Numbered from the stretch's first letter, positions 45,845 to 55,427 are shown. The stretch is 64,000 bases of DNA from Flavivirga eckloniae (GCF_002886045.1 NZ_CP025791.1:124001-188000); one strand, 5' to 3'. Made by a program: numbers and translations. The notes: generated from the letters alone by a model not told the origin.

Positions 45845-46594
45845 TTAGATTTGGCTTAATCCACCATCGACCACTAAATCAATACCATTTATATAAGAAG
45901 CATCATCTGAAGCCAAAAACAAAGCCGTTCTGGCAATTTCCTCAGATGCTCCAAAACGACCTAATGGTACCATGGAAGCAAATCCTTTTGCGTTTTCTTC
46001 CAACACATCCTCTGGCAAACCTAGTTTACCGTAAATAGGAGTGTCAATAGGTCCCGGAGCAATTGTATTTACACGGATACCTCTGGATTTTACTTCAGAA
46101 GTCAATACTTTGGCATAAGCTCGTAGAGCACCTTTGCTCGCAGAATATACCCCAAAGCCATCAAAAACTTTTTGTTTTACAATAGATCCTGTGAATAATA
46201 CAGTACCACCATCATTTAAATAAGGTAAGGCCTCCTTTGTTGTTAAAATTGGCCCTTTAACATTAGTGTTAAAAATATCATTGTAATGATCTTCATTTAT
46301 CTCAGTAACAGGAGATACAGGAGCGATTCCGGCATTTAAGAACAATATATCTATAGTGCCAAAAGCATTAGTAGTTTCTTTTATTAATTTAGCATTGTCT
46401 TCCGGTTTAGACGAATCCGCTAGAACAGTGATAAAGTCACCTTCTAAATTTTCCGCTACTTCGTTTAAAGCCTCTTGTCGTCTTCCTGAAATAACAACTT
46501 TTGCGCCTTCTTCTAAAAATAGTTTTGCTGTAGCTAATCCAATACCACTGTTTGCACCCGTTATAACTGCTACTTTGTTTTTTAATTTACTCAT
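45845..46594 (-). CDS. SDR-family oxidoreductase
   Basis: 249 residues from the Met at 46594. Short-chain dehydrogenase with the NAD(P) loop TGANSGIGLAT, NAG motif (FLNAGIAP), catalytic Ser/Tyr/Lys (FTGSIVKQ, YSASKGA) and C-terminal NGIDLVVDGGL. The substrate is unknown. It lies just downstream of a TetR gene, and a copy of the TetR-type operator (46611-46632) lies 17 bp upstream of its start, so it is very likely the repressed target. Confidence 0.92.
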   Translation of the reverse strand: MSKLKNKVAVITGANSGIGLATAKLFLEEGAKVVISGRRQEALNEVAENLEGDFITVLADSSKPEDNAKLIKETTNAFGTIDILFLNAGIAPVSPVTEINEDHYNDIFNTNVKGPILTTKEALPYLNDGGTVLFTGSIVKQKVFDGFGVYSASKGALRAYAKVLTSEVKSRGIRVNTIAPGPIDTPIYGKLGLPEDVLEENAKGFASMVPLGRFGASEEIARTALFLASDDASYINGIDLVVDGGLSQI

Positions 46595-46610
46595 TGTTTT
46601 ACATGTTTTT

Positions 46611-46632
46611 ATTTGAAACAATCGTTCCAAAT
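46611..46632. promoter_or_regulatory. TetR-type operator upstream of the SDR gene
   Basis: Imperfect palindrome ATTTGAAAC-AATC-GTTCCAAAT (8 of 9 arm pairs). The same 22-bp layout occurs upstream of the tetR gene at 47234. Confidence 0.75.
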
Positions 46633-46647
46633 AAGATTAAAAAAAAT

Positions 46648-47229
46648 TTATATTAATGTTTGTATTATAGTTTTAATAATAATTTGTAAATCGTTCTTGT
46701 TGGAAATTAAAATACCGGTTGTTCTAAGTCCCTGAATTGACGAGAATAAATACAATGCATATTCATTAGCCGATTTATTGTTGTTAATAACAGATTGTTC
46801 CTGACCTTTTTCAACTAACTCTTCCAAAAACTCCAAAAAAGAAGTCCGATTAGCATTTAAAAAGCTAACTATAGATTCATTTTGATTAGCCATTTCAGAA
46901 GTGCAATTAGTAATGAAACAACCTTTATCGTCCTTATCGCTAACAATCTCATCTAAATAAAGTTCAAAAAGACGCTCAATAGCATCCAGAGGATTATCTG
47001 CATTTTGTAATCTCTTTGAGACTTTTGTGTAAAATAGGTCCCGGTACGATTTTAAACATTCCAAAAATAAATCCAGTTTACCACCAAAGGAATTATAAAT
47101 ACTCGACCTGTTAAGTCCGGTAGCATCCACTAAGTCTTGCATAGAAGCAGCGTTAAAGCCCTTGTTATGAAAGACATTAGCAGCCTTTTTTAAGACCAAT
47201 TCTTTATCAAATGTTTCTACTTTTGGCAT
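46648..47229 (-). CDS. TetR/AcrR-family transcriptional regulator
   Basis: 193 residues from the Met at 47229. N-terminal HTH (about 10-55): KKAANVFHNKGFNAASMQDL and GLNRSSIYNSFGGKLDLF. The C-terminal ligand domain has FITNCTSEMANQ typical of the TetR_C group that often controls SDR genes. The operator with overlapping promoter lies just upstream, indicating autorepression, and a second operator precedes the SDR gene. Confidence 0.92.
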   Translation of the reverse strand: MPKVETFDKELVLKKAANVFHNKGFNAASMQDLVDATGLNRSSIYNSFGGKLDLFLECLKSYRDLFYTKVSKRLQNADNPLDAIERLFELYLDEIVSDKDDKGCFITNCTSEMANQNESIVSFLNANRTSFLEFLEELVEKGQEQSVINNNKSANEYALYLFSSIQGLRTTGILISNKNDLQIIIKTIIQTLI

Positions 47230-47233
47230 TTTT

Positions 47234-47255
47234 ATTTGAAATGTTCGTTCCAAAT
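47234..47255. promoter_or_regulatory. TetR-type operator upstream of tetR
   Basis: Palindrome ATTTGAAAT-GTTC-GTTCCAAAT, 22 bp, identical in layout to 46611-46632. It overlaps the -7 box at 47251-47258 on the minus strand. Confidence 0.78.
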
Positions 47256-47258
47256 ATA
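47251..47258 (-). promoter_or_regulatory. -7 promoter box of tetR
   Basis: Minus-strand TATATTTG matches TAnnTTTG, 21 nt before the tetR ATG, overlapping the operator, as expected for repression. Confidence 0.6.
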
Positions 47259-47331
47259 TAAAATATTCTAAAACCTGTCTGTTAAATTTTTGTTATTACG
47301 TTGAAATCGTCAAAAAATCTCTCAAAATATT

Positions 47332-47339
47332 TACTTTTG
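47332..47339 (+). promoter_or_regulatory. -7 promoter box of DUF72 gene
   Basis: TACTTTTG matches TAnnTTTG, 18 nt before the ATG at 47358. It lies inside a longer upstream frame beginning with TTG at 47301 and supports the later start. Confidence 0.6.
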
Positions 47340-47357
47340 AATAAACAATACCAACAT

Positions 47358-48245
47358 ATGAAATTTGGAAGTGTAGATAACCCCGAAATAATCGATTTTA
47401 CTTTACCCGAAGACCATTTAGACACTATGAAGGTGTTAAATAGGGTTAAAGATGACAACATTCCCGAAATTTATGTGGGCTGTGCAAAATGGAATAGGGC
47501 AGACCTCAAAGGGTTTTACCCAAGAGGTACCAAAGACGAGCTGGCTTACTATTCAAGGCAATTCAACTCCATCGAGTTAAATGCTACGTTTTATAGGGTT
47601 TTTCCAGCCGAGCAATTTTCTACATGGTACAACAAAACTCCCGATGGGTTTAAGTTTTTTCCTAAGTTAAATCAAGAAATAAGCCATTGGAAACGTTTAA
47701 ACGAAACACAAGCTGTTGTTGAGGACTATTTATACAATGCATCCAATCTAAAAGAAAAGCTGGGTACGATCTTTTTACAAATGCACAGTAATTTTGCACC
47801 TAAAGATTTTGATAGGGTAGTTGCTTTCGCAGAAAGTTGGCCAAAAGAAATGCCTTTAGCTATGGAGTTTAGACATACTAATTGGTATAACGACAGTACG
47901 GTATCGGAAGAATTATACCAACTGTTGGAAGAAAACAATATATCCAATGTTATTGTAGATACTGCCGGCAGGCGCGATTTAATGCATATGCGTTTAACCA
48001 ATGCCACGGCTTTTGTAAGATATGTTGGTGCTAACCATGAAACAGATTATACCCGTTTAGATGATTGGGTTGAACGACTTAAACTTTGGAAGGATTCCGG
48101 GATTAAGGAAATAGATTTTTTCATTCACCAAAATATAGAAAAAGAATCCCCGTTATTATCGGCATATTTTATTAAAAAACTTAACCAGGAGTTGGGATAC
48201 GCTTTAACTATTCCGAACGAAGACAAGCAACAAAAATTACTATAA
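47358..48245 (+). CDS. DUF72 domain-containing protein
   Basis: 295 residues of the DUF72 TIM-barrel-like family: YVGCAKWNRADLKGFYP, YYSRQFNSIELNATFYR, FKFFPKLNQEISHW, AMEFRHTNWY and FVRYVGANHE. The biochemical role of the family is unsettled. It is followed by the thioesterase gene after 14 bp. Confidence 0.93.
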   Translation: MKFGSVDNPEIIDFTLPEDHLDTMKVLNRVKDDNIPEIYVGCAKWNRADLKGFYPRGTKDELAYYSRQFNSIELNATFYRVFPAEQFSTWYNKTPDGFKFFPKLNQEISHWKRLNETQAVVEDYLYNASNLKEKLGTIFLQMHSNFAPKDFDRVVAFAESWPKEMPLAMEFRHTNWYNDSTVSEELYQLLEENNISNVIVDTAGRRDLMHMRLTNATAFVRYVGANHETDYTRLDDWVERLKLWKDSGIKEIDFFIHQNIEKESPLLSAYFIKKLNQELGYALTIPNEDKQQKLL

Positions 48246-48259
48246 ATTTAGATATACTT

Positions 48260-48649
48260 ATGAGATTTCACACACGAAAATGGGTAAAACCAGAAGACCT
48301 AAACCCAAACGGAACATTATTTGGAGGAAGATTATTAGAATGGATAGACGAAGAAGCCGCTTTGTATGCCATTATACAACTTGAAAACCAAAAAGTTGTA
48401 ACTAAATATATGAGTGAAATAGATTTTAAAGCTTCTGCCAGACAAGGAGATATTGTAGAAATTGGTATTGATGTTGTTAAATTTGGAAATGCTTCTTTAG
48501 TATTGAAAAGTGAAGTTAGAAATAAAATGACCCGGGAAACAATCATTACAATTTCCAATATTGTAATGGTTAATCTGGGCGAAAATGGTAAAGCTAAGCC
48601 TCACGGAAAAACAGAAATAGAATATGTAGTAGATAGACTGAAAGTGTAA
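48260..48649 (+). CDS. Acyl-CoA thioesterase, hot-dog fold
   Basis: 129 residues of the cytosolic acyl-CoA hydrolase family (YciA/BACH type): NPNGTLFGGRLLEWIDEEAA with the conserved Asn and Asp, and ASARQGDIVEIGIDVVKFGNASL. It hydrolyses acyl-CoA esters; chain-length preference is unknown. It is probably co-transcribed with the DUF72 gene. Confidence 0.9.
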   Translation: MRFHTRKWVKPEDLNPNGTLFGGRLLEWIDEEAALYAIIQLENQKVVTKYMSEIDFKASARQGDIVEIGIDVVKFGNASLVLKSEVRNKMTRETIITISNIVMVNLGENGKAKPHGKTEIEYVVDRLKV

Positions 48650-48946
48650 TATTACCTCCCTTATTTAATAGTTAAGCCCGTATTTATGTATTGGTAATGG
48701 AATATTTACTCAGCCCTTTTCAGGACTAGTTAAATGGGCTATTGTACTTTGTGCAAAATGTGTTTTGAAAATTATAATCAATTTCATTGTTCTATTGCAT
48801 TTAATTCAATGAACGGGCTATCTATTGGATATTTTATAAAAATTTAATAGCAAAGTGTCTTAAATGCCTATAAGACTGCAAAAAAAAGGTGGTTTTTTAT
48901 AAATTTGTTTTCTTAATTATTACAATACATTAATTTAAAATATTTT
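48650..48946. other. Leader-like gap upstream of the leu operon
   Basis: 297 bp without a convincing gene. There are several inverted repeats: AGCCCGT with ACGGGCT about 130 bp apart, AGCCC with GGGCT nested inside, and TTCATTG with CAATGAA. They could form a structured leader RNA for leuC. No Leu-rich leader peptide was found, and no exact TAnnTTTG box is visible. Confidence 0.4.
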
Positions 48947-50341
48947 ATGAGCAAATCATTATTTGACAAAGTGTGGGATTCGCATGTCGTAAGAAAAATT
49001 GAAGACGGACCAGACGTATTCTTCATAGACCGTCATTTTATACACGAAGTAACAAGTCCTGTGGCATTCTTAGGGTTAAAGAGTAGAGGCTTAAGCGTTT
49101 TGTATCCAGAGCGTACATTCGCCACTGCCGATCATAATACACCAACAATTAACCAACATTTGCCAGTTGAAGACCCACTATCGGCAAATCAGTTAAAGGC
49201 ATTAGAAGATAATTCTAATGAATATGGTATTAGCCATTGGGGACTTGGTCATAAAAAAAATGGTATTGTACACGTTGTAGGTCCTGAAAACGGCATTACT
49301 TTCCCTGGAGCTACTATTGTTTGTGGAGATTCACATACATCTACACATGGTGCTTTTGGAGCTATTGCTTTTGGTATTGGAACATCGGAAGTAGAAATGG
49401 TGCTATCTACACAATGCATCATGCAGCCAAAGCCTAAAAAAATGCGTATTAATGTAAATGGGCAATTAGGAAAAGGTGTAACTCCCAAAGATGTGGCGCT
49501 TTATATCATTTCAAACTTAACAACTTCTGGTGCAACTGGATATTTTGTTGAATATGCCGGAGATGTTTTTGAAAATATGACTATGGAAGGCCGTATGACG
49601 GTTTGTAACCTTTCTATTGAGATGGGTGCACGTGGTGGTATGATTGCTCCAGATGAAACAACTTTCGAATATTTAAAAGATAAACCACTATCTCCAAAAG
49701 GGGAAGCTTGGGATAAGGCTGTAGCACATTGGAAAACTTTAAAAACCGATGCCGATGCAACATTCGATAAAGAATTAACATTCTCTGCCAGCGATATAGA
49801 GCCTATGATAACATATGGTACAAATCCAGGCATGGGAATGGGGATTTCTAATAATATTCCTAATGCAGAAGCTGTTGAAGGTGGTGTTGCTACCTATAAA
49901 AAATCTTTAGATTATATGGGGTACCAAGAAAATGACTCCATGATTGGTAAAAAGATCGATTATGTATTCTTAGGAAGCTGTACCAATGGTAGAATTGAAG
50001 ACTTTAGAGCATTCGCGTCTATTGTTAAAGGAAAACAAAAAGCAGATCATGTTACGGCTTGGTTAGTTCCTGGCTCTCATGAAGTAGAAGATAAAATTAA
50101 GGAAGAAGGTATTTTGGATATCATTACAGAAGCTGGGTTTGTATTAAGACAACCTGGATGTTCTGCTTGCTTAGCAATGAATGATGATAAGGTTCCTGCC
50201 GGAAAATATGCAGTAAGTACCTCAAACAGAAACTTTGAAGGGCGTCAAGGACCTGGTTCCAGAACACTACTTGCTAGTCCGTTAGTAGCAGCGGCAGCTG
50301 CCGTTACTGGCGTAGTAACCGACCCAAGAGATTTATTATAA
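48947..50341 (+). CDS. leuC: 3-isopropylmalate dehydratase, large subunit
   Basis: [4Fe-4S] aconitase-family enzyme isomerising 2- to 3-isopropylmalate with LeuD. 464 residues with [21 protein letters not shown], cluster Cys residues in [13 protein letters not shown] and [13 protein letters not shown], and the C-terminal [14 protein letters not shown]. Standard length. It heads the leuCD-leuA-like-leuB operon. Confidence 0.96.
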   Translation: MSKSLFDKVWDSHVVRKIEDGPDVFFIDRHFIHEVTSPVAFLGLKSRGLSVLYPERTFATADHNTPTINQHLPVEDPLSANQLKALEDNSNEYGISHWGLGHKKNGIVHVVGPENGITFPGATIVCGDSHTSTHGAFGAIAFGIGTSEVEMVLSTQCIMQPKPKKMRINVNGQLGKGVTPKDVALYIISNLTTSGATGYFVEYAGDVFENMTMEGRMTVCNLSIEMGARGGMIAPDETTFEYLKDKPLSPKGEAWDKAVAHWKTLKTDADATFDKELTFSASDIEPMITYGTNPGMGMGISNNIPNAEAVEGGVATYKKSLDYMGYQENDSMIGKKIDYVFLGSCTNGRIEDFRAFASIVKGKQKADHVTAWLVPGSHEVEDKIKEEGILDIITEAGFVLRQPGCSACLAMNDDKVPAGKYAVSTSNRNFEGRQGPGSRTLLASPLVAAAAAVTGVVTDPRDLL

Positions 50342-50390
50342 TCATTGATGTTTTAAATAAATCAACGATTAAACAAAAAAATATAAAATA

Positions 50391-50987
50391 ATGGCTTACG
50401 ATAAATTTAATATACTAACAAGCAACGCAGTTCCATTACCTTTGGAAAATGTTGATACCGATCAAATTATACCTGCTAGATTCTTAAAAGCAACAGAACG
50501 TAAAGGATTTGGAGATAATTTGTTTAGAGACTGGAGATATAATGATGACAACACTCCAAAAGAAGACTTCGTATTAAATAACCCTGTTTATAGTGGTAAA
50601 ATTTTAGTAGGAGGAAAGAACTTTGGTTCAGGGTCTTCTAGAGAGCATGCTGCTTGGGCGGTTTACGATTACGGATTCCGTTGTGTAGTATCTAGCTTTT
50701 TTGCAGATATCTTTAAAAACAACTGTTTAAACATTGGTGTTTTACCGGTACAAGTAAGTCCGGAATTTTCAGAGCAAATCTTTGAAGAGATTTATAAGGA
50801 TGCCAATACGGAAATAGAAGTAAACCTGCCAGAACAAACGATTACAATTAAATCTACTGGAGCACAAGAATCTTTCGAGATTAACAGCTACAAAAAAGAC
50901 AATATGCTTAATGGATTTGATGATATTGATTATTTACAAAGCATGAAAGGCGAAATAGAAACATTTGCAAATGGTTTGATGCTATAA
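50391..50987 (+). CDS. leuD: 3-isopropylmalate dehydratase, small subunit
   Basis: 198 residues, the swivelling aconitase C-terminal domain: [14 protein letters not shown] and [14 protein letters not shown]. It partners LeuC. The next gene begins directly after its stop codon. Confidence 0.96.
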   Translation: MAYDKFNILTSNAVPLPLENVDTDQIIPARFLKATERKGFGDNLFRDWRYNDDNTPKEDFVLNNPVYSGKILVGGKNFGSGSSREHAAWAVYDYGFRCVVSSFFADIFKNNCLNIGVLPVQVSPEFSEQIFEEIYKDANTEIEVNLPEQTITIKSTGAQESFEINSYKKDNMLNGFDDIDYLQSMKGEIETFANGLML

Positions 50988-52508
50988 ATGGCAATGAAGA
51001 AAATAGAAATAATGGATACGACATTGCGCGATGGTGAGCAAACCTCGAGCGTGTCGTTTTCTGCTTCAGAAAAACTAACTATAGCAAAACTTTTATTAGA
51101 AGAATTAAAAGTAGATCGTATAGAAATAGCATCTGCCAGAGTATCTGAAGGTGAACTTCAAGCTGTAAAGGATGTTACTTCATGGGCAAAAGAAAATGAT
51201 TATTTACATACGGTTGAAGTATTAACTTTTGTTGATAATGGCGTTTCCATAGATTGGATGATCGAGGCAGGAGCCAAGGTACAAAACTTGTTAACAAAAG
51301 GTTCATTAAATCATTTAACTCATCAGTTAAAAAAGACTCCAGATCAGCATTTTAAAGAAATATCAAAAACTATTTCTTTAGCAGAGCAAAAAGGTATTGA
51401 AACTAATGTTTATTTAGAAGATTGGAGTAATGGCATGCGTAATTCCAAAGACTATGTTTTTGAATTTTTAGAATTCCTTTCTACGCAACCCGTTAAACGC
51501 ATTATGCTTCCCGATACTTTGGGCGTTATTACACCAAAGGAATCTTACGATTTTGTAAAAGAAATTAAAGACAAGTATCCTAATTTACATTTCGATTTTC
51601 ATGCCCACAACGATTATGATTTGGGTGTAGCTAATGTTATGGAGGCACTTAAAGCAGGAGCAGACGGGCTTCACTTAACTATTAACGGTATGGGAGAACG
51701 TGCAGGTAATGCGCCCATGTCGAGTACCATAGCCGTAATTAATGATTTTATGCCAGACATTGAGGTTGGTGTTAATGAAAAAGTATTGTATACCGTTAGT
51801 AAACTTGTAGAAACATTTTCTGGCGTTATAATCCCTGCAAATAAGCCTGTGGTTGGAGCAAACGTGTTTACGCAAACAGCTGGAATACATGCGGATGGAG
51901 ATAGTAAGAAGAACTTGTACTTTAGCGATTTGTTGCCAGAACGATTTGGAAGAACGCGTAAATATGCATTAGGAAAATCATCTGGAAAAGCTAATATTCA
52001 AAAGAATTTACAAGAACTAGGGCTTCAACTTAATGATGACGATTTACGAAAAGTTACCCAACGTATTATTGAGTTGGGAGATAAAAAACAAGTGGTAACT
52101 AAAGAGGATTTACCATATATTATTTCTGATGTTTTAGATCATACCTACGAAGAAAAAGTAAAAGTGAATTCGTATGTGCTAACACATTCTAAAGGCCTTA
52201 AACCGTCTACAACGGTGTCTATTACCATAAACAACGAAACTTTTGAAGAAAATGCTCAGGGTGACGGACAATTTGATGCTTTCATGAATGCCATTAGAAA
52301 CATCTTTAAGAGGAAAGACATGGTATTACCTGGCTTAATAGATTATGTTGTAAGAATTCCACCTGGAAGTCACTCAGATGCTTTATGTGAAACCATTATT
52401 ACGTGGAAAGATGTTAAAGAGGAATTTAAAACACGTGGTTTAGACTCAGATCAAACCGTGTCTGCTATTAAGGCAACCGAAAAAATGCTGAACATAATTA
52501 TTAACTAA
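50988..52508 (+). CDS. 2-isopropylmalate synthase / citramalate synthase-like enzyme
   Basis: 506 residues of the DRE-TIM metallolyase family: DTTLRDGEQTSSVSFSASEK, LPDTLGV, HAHNDYDLGVANVMEAL and GMGERAGNAP, then a C-terminal regulatory (LeuA dimer/ACT-like) domain (about 385-506). Position between leuD and leuB argues for alpha-isopropylmalate synthase, but its sequence differs from classical LeuA (no GVHQD motif; GIHADG instead), as in citramalate/(R)-citramalate and LeuA-2-type enzymes. The choice between acetyl-CoA plus 2-oxoisovalerate and plus pyruvate cannot be made from sequence alone. Confidence 0.8.
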   Translation: MAMKKIEIMDTTLRDGEQTSSVSFSASEKLTIAKLLLEELKVDRIEIASARVSEGELQAVKDVTSWAKENDYLHTVEVLTFVDNGVSIDWMIEAGAKVQNLLTKGSLNHLTHQLKKTPDQHFKEISKTISLAEQKGIETNVYLEDWSNGMRNSKDYVFEFLEFLSTQPVKRIMLPDTLGVITPKESYDFVKEIKDKYPNLHFDFHAHNDYDLGVANVMEALKAGADGLHLTINGMGERAGNAPMSSTIAVINDFMPDIEVGVNEKVLYTVSKLVETFSGVIIPANKPVVGANVFTQTAGIHADGDSKKNLYFSDLLPERFGRTRKYALGKSSGKANIQKNLQELGLQLNDDDLRKVTQRIIELGDKKQVVTKEDLPYIISDVLDHTYEEKVKVNSYVLTHSKGLKPSTTVSITINNETFEENAQGDGQFDAFMNAIRNIFKRKDMVLPGLIDYVVRIPPGSHSDALCETIITWKDVKEEFKTRGLDSDQTVSAIKATEKMLNIIIN

Positions 52509-52529
52509 GATTAGAATAAAACAAAATAA

Positions 52530-53585
52530 ATGAAATTTAATATTGCGCTTTTAGCCGGAGACGGTATAGGACCAGAAGTAATAGATCAAGCCGTAAAGGT
52601 AAGTGATGCTGTTGCTAATAAATTTGGACATGAAATAACTTGGAAACCAGCACTAACAGGTGCGGCAGCTATTGATGCTGTTGGAGAGCCTTACCCAGAC
52701 GAAACACATGATATTTGTGCAGCTTCTGATGCGGTTTTATTTGGGGCTATTGGTCACCCGCGTTTCGATAACGATCCATCTGCAAAAGTGCGTCCGGAAC
52801 AAGGTCTGCTAAAAATGCGTAAAGCCTTAGGTTTATTTGCTAATGTAAGACCAACCTTTACGTTTCCTTCGTTGTTAGAAAAATCACCATTGAAGAGAGA
52901 GCGTATTGAAGGAACGGATTTAGTTTTCTTACGCGAATTAACTGGAGGTATTTACTTTGGTGAAAAGGGTAGAAGAGAAGAAGGAGAAACCGCTTACGAT
53001 AACTGTGTTTACACAAGAGAAGAGGTGCAACGTTTAGCTAAAAAAGGTTTTGAATTGGCTATGACGCGTTCTAAAAAACTGTGTTGTGTAGATAAGGCTA
53101 ATGTGTTAGAAACATCAAGACTATGGAGAGAAACCGTTCAAGCCATGGAAAAGGATTACCCAGAAGTAGAAGTGAGCTATGAGTTTGTTGATGCTGTAGC
53201 GATGCGCTTGGTACAATGGCCAAACAGTTATGATGTGTTAATTACTGAAAACCTATTTGGAGATATATTAACTGATGAAGCTTCTGTAATTTCAGGATCT
53301 ATGGGATTAATGCCATCGGCATCTTTAGGATCTGATATTGGTTTATTTGAACCTATTCACGGATCGTATCCACAAGCAGCCGGAAAGAATATCGCAAATC
53401 CAATGGCTACAGTTTTATCGGCAGCCATGATGTTCGAGAACTTTGGTTTACAAGAAGAAGGTAAAGCGATTAGAGAAGCAGTTAATAAAGCTTTAAATGA
53501 AGGCATTGTTACAGAAGATTTATCTGATGGCGGAAAAGCTTACGGAACAAAAGAAGTAGGGGACTGGTTAGCTTCGAATATTTAA
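52530..53585 (+). CDS. leuB: 3-isopropylmalate dehydrogenase
   Basis: NAD-dependent beta-decarboxylating dehydrogenase, third step of leucine synthesis. 351 residues with LLAGDGIGPEVIDQ, ELTGGIYFGEKGRR, CVDKANVLETSRLWRE, YDVLITENLFGDILTDEAS and PIHGSYPQAAGKNIANP. Last gene of the operon, followed by a strong terminator. Confidence 0.96.
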   Translation: MKFNIALLAGDGIGPEVIDQAVKVSDAVANKFGHEITWKPALTGAAAIDAVGEPYPDETHDICAASDAVLFGAIGHPRFDNDPSAKVRPEQGLLKMRKALGLFANVRPTFTFPSLLEKSPLKRERIEGTDLVFLRELTGGIYFGEKGRREEGETAYDNCVYTREEVQRLAKKGFELAMTRSKKLCCVDKANVLETSRLWRETVQAMEKDYPEVEVSYEFVDAVAMRLVQWPNSYDVLITENLFGDILTDEASVISGSMGLMPSASLGSDIGLFEPIHGSYPQAAGKNIANPMATVLSAAMMFENFGLQEEGKAIREAVNKALNEGIVTEDLSDGGKAYGTKEVGDWLASNI

Positions 53586-53607
53586 TTATTCCTTAAAACA
53601 TATATTT

Positions 53608-53645
53608 AAAAACCTGTTAAGTGTTACTTTCTTAACAGGTTTTTT
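53608..53645 (+). terminator. Intrinsic terminator of the leu operon
   Basis: Stem AAAACCTGTTAAG (53609-53621) with CTTAACAGGTTTT (53631-53643) followed by further Ts, 23 bp after leuB. Its tail runs into copy 2 of the 60-bp repeat. Confidence 0.85.
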
Positions 53646-53702
53646 ATTAGTGAAACTCTATTTTGAAAAGTTGCGAAGCAAAGTATTCAAAATAGTAAGT
53701 AG
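53643..53702. repeat. 60-bp dispersed repeat, copy 2
   Basis: 58 of 60 bases match 36295-36354; same inner palindrome with arms CTATTTTG / CAAAATAG. It lies between the leu terminator and the stop codon of the convergent hydrolase gene, which it directly abuts. Confidence 0.85.
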
Positions 53703-54755
53703 TTACTTATTTTGATTAATAAAATCAATCACTGTTTCTGAGAATAATTCAGGCTCACTAGACATAGGTGAATGACCTGATCTTTCAAAGATTACCAATT
53801 CTTTTGTACTAGAGCCTAAATTATCATAAGCTTCTTGCGCAAATTTTGGAGGGACGACCAAATCATATTTACCCGAAAGCACTAAAGCGGGTATCGTAAT
53901 TTCTTGAAGCCTATTAGTAAAAGATAAATTCCTAAAAAGACCTCTATCATTAAGAATGGATTGAGTATTAGCTTTATTCCATAAAGCGGTTAACAAATTG
54001 TATTTAAAAACAGTGTTGTTACCATCATCTTTTTCATTATTAATAACATTATCATTTACTAGTTGGTCTTCTGCTTCAAAGGCTTTTGAATTCATATCAA
54101 AAAAATCTTCCTGGATGTATTGCGTCTGATTTACATTATTTGCTAAATCAATAACACCTTCCCAAAAATCAATGCTATTATCAGCTTCAATTTGCTCGGA
54201 AGCAACACGCTTAAAATTGGAAATATATTCAAGGTACATGCCTTTAGGGTCATGAGCCCCATCTACCTCAATCCATCCTAAAAAATCACTTTGGTTTTTT
54301 AATAATGTAGCAGTTCCCAATGCACCTCCCCAACTATGTCCCATTAAAAAAAATCGAGAATCGCTGCCATATTTATGCTTAATAACTTTTACGAGTGCTA
54401 AAATATCTTCTGCCATAATATCAACACTTATCCCGCTTTTAGAATAACTTCCTTGAGCCATTCCAGATCCTCTTTGATCGAAATAAACAACGGCACAGGT
54501 TTTTTCAATATCACTTTTAATAGTATTGGCACGATAAGCTAATCCAAAACCTCCAGGTCCGCCATGTAATATAATAAGGAATATTTTTTCTGAAGCATTG
54601 CCATGTATGTAAACTGGCATATCTGCATCTTTATGGCGCACAAATAATGTTTCATTTAAATCATTAAGATTATCGTCTTTAGAACATGAAAAAGTAGTCC
54701 ATAAAGCAATTATTAGTAATAGTAGTTTTGAGTAATTATTAATCATTTTTCGCAT
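53703..54755 (-). CDS. Alpha/beta-hydrolase lipoprotein, proline-iminopeptidase-like
   Basis: 350 residues with lipobox TFS-C24. The alpha/beta-hydrolase core has the oxyanion HGGPGG (64-69), DQRGSG (93-98), the nucleophile S141 in MGHSWGG and a C-terminal His in FERSGHSPM. The DQRGSG motif points to the proline iminopeptidase branch (S33), although the substrate is not certain. It is predicted to be periplasmic or surface-bound. One bp separates it from the upstream exported-protein gene, so the two are co-transcribed. Confidence 0.85.
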   Translation of the reverse strand: MRKMINNYSKLLLLIIALWTTFSCSKDDNLNDLNETLFVRHKDADMPVYIHGNASEKIFLIILHGGPGGFGLAYRANTIKSDIEKTCAVVYFDQRGSGMAQGSYSKSGISVDIMAEDILALVKVIKHKYGSDSRFFLMGHSWGGALGTATLLKNQSDFLGWIEVDGAHDPKGMYLEYISNFKRVASEQIEADNSIDFWEGVIDLANNVNQTQYIQEDFFDMNSKAFEAEDQLVNDNVINNEKDDGNNTVFKYNLLTALWNKANTQSILNDRGLFRNLSFTNRLQEITIPALVLSGKYDLVVPPKFAQEAYDNLGSSTKELVIFERSGHSPMSSEPELFSETVIDFINQNK

Positions 54756-55400
54756 CTATTTTTTCTTTTTTAAATTAAAACGGTACCCATACTGGAAATT
54801 AAAAGCTGGTAATGTCCCTGCATTATATGGAGTTCTTAACATTAAATTGATATTAAAATACCGTCCCGTTATCTTTTTACCTTTTCTTTGTTTACCAATG
54901 CCTACAGAAATGGATGGCGCGTAGTAACCTCTGCCTGGAAGAAAGACTTTCTCGACATTATCTCCATTAACTTTGTATGTTTCGGGTAAAAAAGAGCGAT
55001 AGTATCCTAAAGGGTTAAAAGCTATACTAAATTGTTTCCCCTTCTTATTTGTTCTTCTCCAGGTAAGCCCATAATTGGTAAAGACTCCAGTGTCTGTTTT
55101 GGAAGAGAAATTAGTAGTAAAACCTAGATTTCCATTTAGAAGAAATTGATGTGTATTTGTTCTTTGTCCACGTTTTCTGTTTTTAGTTTTTACATGTTCT
55201 TTCAAAAGATATTCAGCACCAAAAACCAAGCCATTGTTCCAGAAAATATTACCAAAATAACTGGCTTTAAATTCGGTTCTATCTAAAAAAGATTTTGAAA
55301 GGGGAGTAGTAAGATTGTTTGTACCTTCTAAATTTTGTGCAAATCCTACTTTTAAAATGAAAAGTAGAAAAGAAATAAGTAAGCATAGTTTTAATTTCAT
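54756..55400 (-). CDS. Exported, outer-membrane-like protein of unknown function
   Basis: 214 residues with signal peptide (about 1-21, ending GFAQ). The mature part has alternating aromatic strands (NIFWNNGLVFGAEYLLKE, GNLGFTTNF, QFSIAFNPLGYYRS, FNFQYGYRF) typical of a small beta-barrel. The aromatic C-terminal strand is followed by a basic tail NLKKKK. It has its own -7 box and directly precedes the hydrolase gene. Confidence 0.65.
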   Translation of the reverse strand: MKLKLCLLISFLLFILKVGFAQNLEGTNNLTTPLSKSFLDRTEFKASYFGNIFWNNGLVFGAEYLLKEHVKTKNRKRGQRTNTHQFLLNGNLGFTTNFSSKTDTGVFTNYGLTWRRTNKKGKQFSIAFNPLGYYRSFLPETYKVNGDNVEKVFLPGRGYYAPSISVGIGKQRKGKKITGRYFNINLMLRTPYNAGTLPAFNFQYGYRFNLKKKK

Positions 55401-55427
55401 GTACTATAGATTTATTGTTCATGGAAG

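Noticed and set aside
46595-46630. N-terminal extensions MERLFQIK of the SDR protein and MERTFQIK of the TetR protein
   Set aside because: The near-identical extensions are the two TetR operators read through by chance; the true starts lie after them.
48864-48902. Short frame MPIRLQKKGGFL before leuC as a leucine leader peptide
   Set aside because: Only two Leu codons, not consecutive, and no terminator/antiterminator pair that it could control, unlike the his leader.
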